Source: Salinarimonas chemoclinalis
GTDB lineage: Bacteria; Pseudomonadota; Alphaproteobacteria; Rhizobiales; Beijerinckiaceae
NCBI RefSeq assembly: GCF_041514305.1
Contig: NZ_JBGMWH010000012.1
Coordinates: forward strand, 45,077-109,076
Length of the DNA: 64,000 nucleotides
Direction of reading: 5' to 3'
Below, in pieces: positions 55,288 through 62,695 of the stretch (positions within the stretch are counted from its first letter, which is position 1; each line of letters begins with the position of its first letter). The translations under genes were made by a program, and so were the position numbers. The notes under the pieces are model-generated. The model had not been told where the DNA came from. It did not search any database and was given only the letters and a program-made list of their open reading frames with translations.

Positions 55288-55599
55288 TCAGTTCACCGAG
55301 ACGACGCCGCCGGAGCCGGCGTCCACGATCACGGTCACGAAGCGCCCATCGCCGCCCAGCGCCGCGATGCGGTAGACGAGTCCGCCGCCGCCGGGGCAAA
55401 GATCGACCTGCGTGACCTGCGCACCGGGCACCGCGCCCTCCGCCGCCCGCACCGCCGACACCGCCGGCACCACCCGCCCCGCCGCCACCGCTTCGCGGGT
55501 CTCGCCGGGCGACAGGCAGGCCTGCGCCGAGGCCGGCGCGGGAGCCGCCGCGAGGCCGAGGAGGAGGGCGATCAGGGGAAGGGCGAGACGGTTGCGCAT
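55288..55599 (-). CDS. Small periplasmic PepSY-like protein upstream of feuPQ
   Basis: A 103-residue exported protein. The signal peptide ends PASAQA. The mature 76 residues resemble a single PepSY domain (GAQVTQVDLCPGGGGLVYRI and FVTVIVDAGSGGVVSVN) with two cysteines likely to form a disulfide. It starts the operon with the FeuP-like and FeuQ-like genes (12-base gap). In Sinorhizobium a small periplasmic protein, FeuN, upstream of feuPQ restrains FeuQ. Position and size fit such a role, though homology to FeuN is not shown. Confidence 0.75.
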   Translation of the reverse strand: MRNRLALPLIALLLGLAAAPAPASAQACLSPGETREAVAAGRVVPAVSAVRAAEGAVPGAQVTQVDLCPGGGGLVYRIAALGGDGRFVTVIVDAGSGGVVSVN

Positions 55600-55650
55600 G
55601 ACGGCATCATAACTAGCCGGCCCGCGCTGAACAGGCCGTGAATGCGGCGT

Positions 55651-56595
55651 TCAGGCCGCCGCCGCGCCACCCTCCCCAGCCCCGCCCGCCTCCGTCCTCA
55701 GCCACGCCGCGCCGCAGGCCTTCGCCAGCTCGCGGACGCGCAGGATGTAGCTCTGGCGCTCCGTCACCGAGATCACGCCGCGCGCGTCGAGCAGGTTGAA
55801 GACGTGGGACGCCTTGATGCACTGGTCGTAGGCCGGCAGCACCATGAGGTGACGCTCGCCGTCCTCGCCGGCCTCGAGGTACTTGCGGCAGGCGGCCTCG
55901 GCGTCCTTGAAGTGGCGAAACAGCATCTCGACGTCGGCGTGCTCGAAGTTGTGGCGCGAGTATTCCTTCTCCGCCTGGAGGAAGACGTCCCCGTAGGTGA
56001 CCTTCCCGGCGCCCTCGCGGCCGTTGAAGTTGAGGTCGTAGACGTTCTCGACGCCCTGGACGTACATGGCGAGGCGCTCGAGCCCGTAGGTCAACTCGCC
56101 CGACACCGGCGCGCACTCGATGCCGCAGGCCTGCTGGAAGTAGGTGAACTGGCTCACCTCCATGCCGTCGCACCAGCATTCCCAGCCGAGCCCCCAGGCG
56201 CCGAGCGTCGGGCTCTCCCAGTCGTCCTCGACGAAGCGCACGTCGTGGAGCATCGGGTCGAGCCCGATGGCGGCGAGCGAGCCGAGGTAGAGGTCCTGGA
56301 TGTCCGGCGGGCTCGGCTTCAGGATGACCTGGAACTGGTAATAGTGCTGGAGCCGGTTTGGGTTCTCGCCGTAGCGCCCGTCCTTCGGGCGCCGGGAGGG
56401 CTGCACGTAGGCGGCGCGCCAGGGCTTCGGCCCCAGCGAGCGCAGCGTCGTCGCCGGATGGAAGGTCCCCGCCCCCACCTCGAGGTCGTAGGGCTGGAGC
56501 ACGACGCAGCCCTGCTCGGCCCAGAAGCGCTGCAGCGTCAGGATCAGGCCCTGGAACGAGCGTCTCGGGTCCATGTGGGGGGCGATCTCGGTCAT
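55651..56595 (-). CDS. glyQ: Glycyl-tRNA synthetase alpha subunit
   Basis: A 314-residue catalytic subunit of the bacterial alpha2beta2 glycyl-tRNA synthetase. Visible signatures are MDPRRSFQGLILTLQRFWAE, QPYDLEVGAGTFHPATTLRS and ECWCDGMEVSQFTYFQQACG. The C-terminus ends in a short Gly/Ala-rich tail. The beta-subunit gene glyS is not downstream as is usual; the next gene on this strand is the PepSY-like one. Confidence 0.97.
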   Translation of the reverse strand: MTEIAPHMDPRRSFQGLILTLQRFWAEQGCVVLQPYDLEVGAGTFHPATTLRSLGPKPWRAAYVQPSRRPKDGRYGENPNRLQHYYQFQVILKPSPPDIQDLYLGSLAAIGLDPMLHDVRFVEDDWESPTLGAWGLGWECWCDGMEVSQFTYFQQACGIECAPVSGELTYGLERLAMYVQGVENVYDLNFNGREGAGKVTYGDVFLQAEKEYSRHNFEHADVEMLFRHFKDAEAACRKYLEAGEDGERHLMVLPAYDQCIKASHVFNLLDARGVISVTERQSYILRVRELAKACGAAWLRTEAGGAGEGGAAAA

Positions 56596-56733
56596 GACGG
56601 CCTCTCGAGCGGCGTTTCGCGAGTGGGATGGAGAGGGCGGGCGGGGAAGTCAAGCGGCCCGCGTGACCTGCCGCCCCTCCCCGTGCTAAGACCGCGCTCC
56701 CCGTGTCGCCACAGCCTTCGCGAGCGAGAGCCC

Positions 56734-58077
56734 ATGTCCGCGTCGACCGCATCCGAGACCGCCGCCGAGACGAGCAGAACCGCCAGGCCCGCGCCGCTGC
56801 GCGCCGTGCCGGCGTCCTCGCCGCTCGAGGGGATCATGCGCCAGATCGGCCGCGCGGCGCGCGCCGCCGCGCGCACGCTCGCGGTGACGCCGCCCTCGGC
56901 CAAGGACGCGGCGCTCGCCGCGGCGGCCGCTGCGATCCGTGCCGACGAGGCCGCGATCCTCGCCGAGAACGCCGCGGACGTGGACGCCGCCCGCGCCGCC
57001 GGCCAGCCGGCGTCCTATCTCGACCGCCTGGCGCTGACGCCCGAGCGCGTCGAGGCCATCGCCGCCGCCGTCGAGGCGATCGCGGCGCTGCCCGACCCCG
57101 TGGGCCGGTTGCTCGCGACCTTCGAGCGGCCGAACGGGCTCGTCATCGAGCGCGTGGCGACGCCGCTCGGCGTGATCGGCGTGATCTTCGAGGCGCGCCC
57201 CAACGTCACCGCGGACGCCGGCGCGCTGTGCCTCAAGGCGGGCAACGCCGCGATCCTGCGTGCGGGCTCGGACTCGATCCGCGGCGCCGGCGCCATCGCC
57301 GCCGCCATGCGCCGCGGGCTGAAGCAGGCCGGCCTGCCGGAGGACGCGATCCAGCTCGTGCCGACGAAGGACCGCGCGGCGGTCGGCATGATGCTCGCCG
57401 GGCTCGACGGCACCATCGACGTCCTCGTGCCGCGCGGCGGCAAGAGCCTCGTCGCGCGGGTGCAGGCGGATGCCCGCGTGCCGGTCTTCGCGCATCTGGA
57501 GGGCATCTGCCACGTCTACGTCCACGCGGCGGCGGACCTCGAGATGGCCATTGCGATCGTGAGGAACGCCAAGCTGCGGCGCACGGGCATCTGCGGCGCC
57601 GCCGAGACGCTGCTCGTCGACCGCGCCTGCGCGGCCACGCATCTCGCGCCCCTCGTGACCATGCTGCTCGACGCCGGCTGCGCCGTGCGCGGCGACGACG
57701 CGACGCGCGCGGTCGACCCCCGGGTCGAGCCGGCGAGCGAGCAGGACTGGCGCACGGAATATCTCGACGCGATCATCTCCGTGCGCGTCGTCGACGGCCT
57801 CGAGGAGGCGATGGACCACATCGCGACCTGCGGCTCGGGCCACACGGAGTCGATCCTGACGCAGGACGCGGCGGCCGCCGAGCGCTTCCTGGCCGAAGTC
57901 GATTCGGCGATCGTGATGCACAACGCCTCCACCCAGTTCGCCGACGGCGGCGAGTTCGGCTTCGGCGCGGAGATCGGCATCGCCACCGGGCGGATGCACG
58001 CGCGCGGGCCGGTGGGCGTCGAGCAGCTGACCTCCTTCAAGTACCGCGTGCGCGGCACGGGCCAGACGCGGCCGTGA
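56734..58077 (+). CDS. proA: Glutamate-5-semialdehyde dehydrogenase (gamma-glutamyl phosphate reductase)
   Basis: A 447-residue enzyme for the second step of proline synthesis. Signatures are PLGVIGVIFEARPNVTADAG, CLKAGNAAILRAGSDS, PRGGKSLVARV, the catalytic cysteine in RRTGICGAAETLL, and GSGHTESILTQD. An alanine-rich N-terminal extension of about 30 residues precedes the core. Its stop overlaps the nadD GTG. proB is not in the window upstream. Confidence 0.96.
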   Translation: MSASTASETAAETSRTARPAPLRAVPASSPLEGIMRQIGRAARAAARTLAVTPPSAKDAALAAAAAAIRADEAAILAENAADVDAARAAGQPASYLDRLALTPERVEAIAAAVEAIAALPDPVGRLLATFERPNGLVIERVATPLGVIGVIFEARPNVTADAGALCLKAGNAAILRAGSDSIRGAGAIAAAMRRGLKQAGLPEDAIQLVPTKDRAAVGMMLAGLDGTIDVLVPRGGKSLVARVQADARVPVFAHLEGICHVYVHAAADLEMAIAIVRNAKLRRTGICGAAETLLVDRACAATHLAPLVTMLLDAGCAVRGDDATRAVDPRVEPASEQDWRTEYLDAIISVRVVDGLEEAMDHIATCGSGHTESILTQDAAAAERFLAEVDSAIVMHNASTQFADGGEFGFGAEIGIATGRMHARGPVGVEQLTSFKYRVRGTGQTRP

Positions 58078-58700
58078 TCCGCCTTCCGCCGGCGGCGCCC
58101 GGCATGCGCATCGGGCTGTTCGGCGGGTCCTTCAACCCGCCGCATGCGGGCCATCTGCACGTCGGCCGCATGGCCATCCGCCGCCTGCGCCTCGATCGGC
58201 TCTGGTGGCTCGTGACGCCGGGCAACCCGCTGAAGGAGCGCGCCGGGCTCCCCTCGCTGCCCGCGCGCATGGACGCGGCGCGCCGCCTCGCCCGCGACCC
58301 GCGCATCGTCGTCACCGGCTTCGAGGCCGAGCTGCCGGCGCCCTACACGATCGAGACGATCCGCTTCCTGCAGCGCCGCCTGCCGGGCGTGCGCTTCGTC
58401 TGGATCATGGGGGCGGACGGGCTCGCGAGCTTCCACCGCTGGCAGGCATGGGACGAGATCGCCGCGCGCGTGCCGATCGCGGTCGTCGACCGACCGGGCC
58501 TGACGCTCGCCGCGCCCTTCTCTCCCGCCGCGCGGGTGCTCTCCCATGCGCGAAGGCCGGAGGGCGAGGCGGCGGCGCTGGCGCACGCCGCACCGCCGGC
58601 CTGGACCTTCCTGCACGGGCGCCGCTCGACGCTCTCGTCGACGGCGCTGCGGCGGGCGGCATCGCGCGGCGATGGCGCAGGCGCGCGCAACGGCGTATGA
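58074..58700 (+). CDS. nadD: Nicotinate-nucleotide adenylyltransferase
   Basis: A 208-residue enzyme that adenylates nicotinate mononucleotide on the NAD pathway whose last step is nadE at the window's left edge. It has the nucleotide-binding motif GLFGGSFNPPHAGHLHVG, WWLVTPGNPLKE, FVWIMGADGLASFHRW and the C-terminal STLSSTALR. The GTG at 58074 overlaps the proA stop (GTGA) and gives the LPPxAPGMRIGLFGG N-terminus usual in Rhizobiales. ATG at 58104 is the alternative. The usual next gene rsfS is absent. Confidence 0.9.
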   Translation: MIRLPPAAPGMRIGLFGGSFNPPHAGHLHVGRMAIRRLRLDRLWWLVTPGNPLKERAGLPSLPARMDAARRLARDPRIVVTGFEAELPAPYTIETIRFLQRRLPGVRFVWIMGADGLASFHRWQAWDEIAARVPIAVVDRPGLTLAAPFSPAARVLSHARRPEGEAAALAHAAPPAWTFLHGRRSTLSSTALRRAASRGDGAGARNGV

Positions 58701-58725
58701 AGGGCCACCTCTCCGGAGCCGCCCC

Positions 58726-59340
58726 ATGGACCTCGCCGCCCTTCTCGCCTTCGCCGCGATCCTCTTCGTCGCCGCCGCCTCGCCGGGGCCCGGCATCGCC
58801 GCCATCGTCGCGCGGGTGCTCGGGCGCGGGACCGACGGCGCCGTGGCCTTCACGGTGGGGGTCGCCATCGGCGACGTGGTCTGGCTCACCTGCGCGATCT
58901 TCGGCCTCGCCGCGCTGGCGCAGAGCTTCCACGGCGTGTTCGTCGCGGTGAAGCTCGCGGGCGCCGCCTACCTCCTGTGGCTCGCCTGGAAGATGTGGAC
59001 CGCGCCGGTCGTGGCGCGCGAGATCGCGGCGCAGGCGCCGAAGGAGGGCGTCGCCAAGCCGTTCCTCGCCGGGCTCGCGCTCACGCTCGGCAACCCGAAG
59101 ACGATGGTGTTCTACCTCGCCCTCCTGCCGACCGTGCTCGACGTCGCCTCGGTGACGGCGCTCGGCTACGCCGAGCTCGTCGGCGTGACGCTCACGGTGC
59201 TCGGCGTCGTCTTCGCCGGCTACATCGTGCTCGCCGCCCGCGCCCGCCGGCTGTTCACCAGCCCGCGGGCGATGCGGGTGCTCAACCGGGTGACGGGAAC
59301 GGTGATGGCGGGGGCGGCGGTGACGGTGGCGACGCGCTAG
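58726..59340 (+). CDS. LysE-family amino acid exporter
   Basis: A 204-residue membrane protein with about six helices and family motifs ASPGPGIAAIVARVLGRG and LAGAAYLLWLAWKMW, and a conserved LTLGNPKTMVFYLALLPT. It belongs to the LysE/RhtB superfamily. The exported substrate cannot be read from sequence. ATG at 58726 lies 25 bases after nadD. Its stop overlaps the convergent tadA stop by 4 bases. Confidence 0.9.
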   Translation: MDLAALLAFAAILFVAAASPGPGIAAIVARVLGRGTDGAVAFTVGVAIGDVVWLTCAIFGLAALAQSFHGVFVAVKLAGAAYLLWLAWKMWTAPVVAREIAAQAPKEGVAKPFLAGLALTLGNPKTMVFYLALLPTVLDVASVTALGYAELVGVTLTVLGVVFAGYIVLAARARRLFTSPRAMRVLNRVTGTVMAGAAVTVATR

Positions 59341-59813
59341 CGCCTCTCCCTGAAGAACCCCCGCAGCAGCTCCCCGGCCGCCACCTCCCCGATCCCGGAA
59401 TAGACCTCCGGCGCGTGGTGGCAGGTCGGCTGCGCGTAGAAACGCCCGCCGTGCTCGACCCCGCCGCCCTTTGGGTCGGCGGCGCCGTAGTACAGCCGGC
59501 GGATGCGGGCGAAGGAGATGGCGGCGGCGCACATGGCGCAGGGCTCGAGCGTGACGTAGAGGTCGCATCCCGGGAGCCGCTCGTCGCCCACGGCCGCGCA
59601 GGCGGCGCGGATGGCGACGATCTCGGCGTGGGCGGTGGGGTCGCTCGTCGCGCGGGTGCGGTTCGATCCAGACGCGAGGACGCGGCCGCCCTTCACCACG
59701 ACGGCGCCGATCGGCACCTCGCCGCGGGCGGCGGCGGCGCGCGCCTCCGCGAGCGCCCGCTCCATGAAGCCGGCCTTCGCAACGCCGGAATCCGATCCGC
59801 TCCTCGCCGTCAT
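59337..59813 (-). CDS. tadA: tRNA-specific adenosine deaminase (A34 to inosine)
   Basis: A 158-residue zinc deaminase that modifies the wobble base of tRNA-Arg(ACG). Zinc and catalytic residues are H62-A-E64 and P91-C92-x-x-C95. Other signatures are EVPIGAVVVKGGRVLASGSN and GGGVEHGGRFYAQPTCHH. It is divergent from rluB with 42 bases between, a common arrangement. Confidence 0.95.
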   Translation of the reverse strand: MTARSGSDSGVAKAGFMERALAEARAAAARGEVPIGAVVVKGGRVLASGSNRTRATSDPTAHAEIVAIRAACAAVGDERLPGCDLYVTLEPCAMCAAAISFARIRRLYYGAADPKGGGVEHGGRFYAQPTCHHAPEVYSGIGEVAAGELLRGFFRERR

Positions 59814-59855
59814 GATGCCCTCGCGTCGCCGCACACGAAGTGCTATCAGGCGCGC

Positions 59856-61865
59856 ATGGCGAACACCACAGACGACACCAGGAAGCCCCGGTCCGACCGC
59901 GGGCGCAGCAGCGAACGCGGCAGGTCCGAGCGCAGCGGGACCGGGCCTCGCCCCGGCGCGCGCGGCGACGCGAAGGCGGGCGAGCCGGCGGGCGCCGGTG
60001 CGCGCCGCGAGGGCGGGCCGGGCGGCAAGCCCGGTGGCAAGCCGTTCGCGGGCAAGAGCTTCGCGGGCAAGGGCGGCGCGGGCAAGGGCGGCGCGGGCAA
60101 GAGCTTCGCCGGCAAGAGCTTCGCCGGCGAGGGTGCCGGTGCGGAGCCGCGCCGTCGGCAGGACGGCGAGGGCACCCGCGGGCCGGACGCGCGCGCCGCC
60201 CGTGGACCGGCGGCGCCCGACCATCGCGCCCGCGGCGAGCGTCCGGCGCGACCGCCGCGCGAGGGGGCCGAGCGCCCGGCGCGTTTCGCCCGCGACGGCG
60301 AGGCCCGCCCGCCCCGCGCCGCACGACCCGACGGCGGCGCACCGCGCAAGCCGGCCTTCGGCAAGTCGACGAGCACGGGCGAGCCTTCCGGATTCGGCGG
60401 CAAACCGGGCTTCGGGAAGAAGCCGGCCTCCGCCAAGCCGGCCTTCGCGAAGCCAGGCTTCGCCAAGCCCGCCTTCGCCAAGAAGCCCGCCTCCCGCGCC
60501 ACGCCCTCCCGGCTCGCGCCCGCCGCCGCGCGCGACGACGAGCGGATCGCCAAGGCCATCGCCCGCGCCGGCGTGGCCTCGCGCCGGGACGCGGAGGAGA
60601 TGATCGCGGCGGGCCGCGTCACGCTGGACGGCGTGCTCCTGACCTCGCCCGCGGTGAACGTGAAGCCCGGCGCCGACATCCGCATCGACGGCGAGCCGCT
60701 CCCCGCGCGCGAGCGCACGCGGCTGTGGCTGTACCACAAGCCCCGCGGCCTCGTGACGACGGCCAAGGACCCGGAGGGGCGCCCCACCGTCTTCCAGGGC
60801 CTGCCGGAGGACATGCCGCGCGTCGTCACGATCGGGCGGCTCGACATCAACACCGAGGGGCTGCTGCTGCTGACCAACGACGGCGGGCTCGCCCGCGTCG
60901 TCGCCCATCCGGAGACCGGCTGGCTGCGCCGCTACCGCGTGCGCGCCTACGGGCAGGTGACGCAGGACCGCCTCGACGCGCTGCGCGAGGGCGTCGTCGT
61001 CGACGGCATGGAGTACGGGCCGATCGAGGCCAAGATCGACCGGGCGCAGGGCGACAACGTCTGGATCACGATGGGCCTGCGCGAGGGCAAGAACCGCGAG
61101 GTCAAGCGGGTGCTGGAGGAGCTGGGGCTGCAGGTCAACCGCCTGATCCGCCTGTCCTTCGGCCCGTTCCAGCTCGGCGACCTGAAGGAGGGCGCCGTCG
61201 AGGAGGTGCGCACCAAGGTGCTCAAGGAGCAACTCGGCGCGGGCCTGGCGCAGGCGGCGGGCGTCGACTTCGAGAGCCCGGTGCGCGAGCCCGTCGAGGA
61301 GCGCGCGCCGGAGCGGTCGCCGCGCGGCGCGCGCCCGGCCTCGCGTATGCAGCAGGAGCGGGACCGAGCCCGCTACGCCGAGCCCGGCCCCGCGCGGGCG
61401 CGCAAGCCGGCGGGCGAGCGGCCGGATCGCGATGCGAGACCCGGTCGCGACGGCAAGCCCGATCGCGACGCGCGGCCCGCGCGTGGCGGCAAGGCCGGCT
61501 TCGGGAGCAAGCCCGGGTTCGGAGGCAAGCCCGGGTTCGGCGAGCGCTCCGAGGGTGGCGGACGTCCCGGCCGCGGTGCGCCCGAGAGGCCCGCGGCCGA
61601 GAAGCGTCCCTCCTGGGACAAGCCGCGCTCGAGCGTCTGGCGCGCAGAGGAGAGCGCGGGCGAGGACAAGCGTCCCAAGCCGCGCCGCGGCGGCGAGACC
61701 GCCAAGGCGGAGCGCGCGGCGGGCGGCGAACGGGTGCGCGAGCGCGTCGGCAAGATCGCCGGCAAGGCCGGGCGCGTCCTCGTCGAGCGCGTGAAGGGCT
61801 CGGGCGGGGACGGTTCGGGGACCGGTCGCGGCGGCCGAAAGCCCGGCGGCGAGAAGAAGGGCTGA
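59856..61865 (+). CDS. rluB: 23S rRNA pseudouridine synthase (RluB family) with long disordered flanks
   Basis: A 669-residue protein, more than twice the catalytic core. The core has an S4 RNA-binding domain (about 226-275: DERIAKAIARAGVASRRDAE) and the RsuA/RluB catalytic domain with D330 in IGRLDINTEGLLLLTND and GLREGKNREVKRVLEELGL. The first 225 residues and last 180 are low-complexity, Lys/Arg/Gly/Pro rich, with FAGKS/GGAGK and KPAFAKPGFAK repeats before the core and KPGFGGKPGFG after it. Such basic tails occur in alphaproteobacterial RluB and probably bind rRNA. It is followed by rsmD 4 bases later. Confidence 0.92.
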   Translation: MANTTDDTRKPRSDRGRSSERGRSERSGTGPRPGARGDAKAGEPAGAGARREGGPGGKPGGKPFAGKSFAGKGGAGKGGAGKSFAGKSFAGEGAGAEPRRRQDGEGTRGPDARAARGPAAPDHRARGERPARPPREGAERPARFARDGEARPPRAARPDGGAPRKPAFGKSTSTGEPSGFGGKPGFGKKPASAKPAFAKPGFAKPAFAKKPASRATPSRLAPAAARDDERIAKAIARAGVASRRDAEEMIAAGRVTLDGVLLTSPAVNVKPGADIRIDGEPLPARERTRLWLYHKPRGLVTTAKDPEGRPTVFQGLPEDMPRVVTIGRLDINTEGLLLLTNDGGLARVVAHPETGWLRRYRVRAYGQVTQDRLDALREGVVVDGMEYGPIEAKIDRAQGDNVWITMGLREGKNREVKRVLEELGLQVNRLIRLSFGPFQLGDLKEGAVEEVRTKVLKEQLGAGLAQAAGVDFESPVREPVEERAPERSPRGARPASRMQQERDRARYAEPGPARARKPAGERPDRDARPGRDGKPDRDARPARGGKAGFGSKPGFGGKPGFGERSEGGGRPGRGAPERPAAEKRPSWDKPRSSVWRAEESAGEDKRPKPRRGGETAKAERAAGGERVRERVGKIAGKAGRVLVERVKGSGGDGSGTGRGGRKPGGEKKG

Positions 61866-61869
61866 CCGG

Positions 61870-62430
61870 ATGCGGATCGTCGGCGGCCGGTTCAAGGGCC
61901 GCGCGGTCGCCGGCCCGCGCTCGGACGCCATCCGCCCGACCTCGGACCGGCTGCGCGAGAGCCTGTTCAACGTGCTCGCCCACGCCTACGACGACCCCGT
62001 CCCCGGCGCGCGGGTGATGGACCTCTTCGCCGGCACCGGCGCGCTCGGGATCGAGGCGCTCTCCCGCGGCGCCGCCTTCGCGCTCTTCGTCGACGATGGC
62101 GCGCAGGCGCGCGGGCTGATCCGCGAGAACGTCGAGGCGCTCGGCCTCGGCGGCGTCACCCGCCTGTTCCGCCGCGACGCGACGAAGCTCGGCGCCGCCG
62201 ACAGGTTCGAGCCCTTCGACCTCGTCTTCTGCGACCCGCCCTACGGCCGCGACCTCGCCCCCGCCGCCCTCGCCTGCGCCGCCGCCGGCGGCTGGCTCGC
62301 GCCGGGCGCCCTGTGCGTAGTGGAGGAGGCGGCGGGCGCCGCGCTCGTTTGCCCGGAGGGGTTCGAGGAGGCGGAGCGGCGGGTGTATGGGGAGACTCAG
62401 GTGCTGTTCGCCCGTTTTTCGCCGACCTGA
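61870..62430 (+). CDS. rsmD: 16S rRNA (guanine966-N2)-methyltransferase
   Basis: A 186-residue SAM-dependent methyltransferase. It has the family start MRIVGGRFKGRAV, IRPTSDRLRESLFNVL, SAM motif VMDLFAGTGALGIEALSRGA and catalytic motif DLVFCDPPYG. It is co-transcribed with rluB, so two rRNA modifiers are made together. Confidence 0.96.
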   Translation: MRIVGGRFKGRAVAGPRSDAIRPTSDRLRESLFNVLAHAYDDPVPGARVMDLFAGTGALGIEALSRGAAFALFVDDGAQARGLIRENVEALGLGGVTRLFRRDATKLGAADRFEPFDLVFCDPPYGRDLAPAALACAAAGGWLAPGALCVVEEAAGAALVCPEGFEEAERRVYGETQVLFARFSPT

Positions 62431-62695
62431 ACAATCGCGTTGACTTTCGGCGCAATGCGCCCCATCTCTGCACTGCAGCATCGGCGCTCCCTCATCGAGC
62501 GCCCTGGCCCGGCTGCGTGAGGCCGCCCCGTTCCACGGGGGCGGGACCGACCCGGGCCTTCGGATGCCGCCTCCCCCGTTCGCCCCATCACGCGGGTCGT
62601 TCCCGATGACACGAGCCTCGCTCGGGTTTCGGCGCGCGCCCTCAAGGATTCGCGTGCGCTCCCGTGGCGGCTCCCCGCACGTGAAAGCAACACAC
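62431..62695 (+). other. Gene-free 265-bp leader region upstream of DEAD-box helicase
   Basis: There is no supported coding region here. A GTTGACTTTCGG near 62440 could be a -35 element, but no convincing -10 is seen. Several GC-rich inverted segments (for example GCCGCC.../GGGGGCGG near 62521-62575) could structure an mRNA leader. I see nothing more specific. Confidence 0.4.

Noticed and set aside
60048..60129. Short regular repeats that could suggest a CRISPR array or tandem satellite
   Set aside because: The repeats are 12-15 bp, contiguous, in frame and encode FAGKS/GGAGK units within rluB, without unique spacers.
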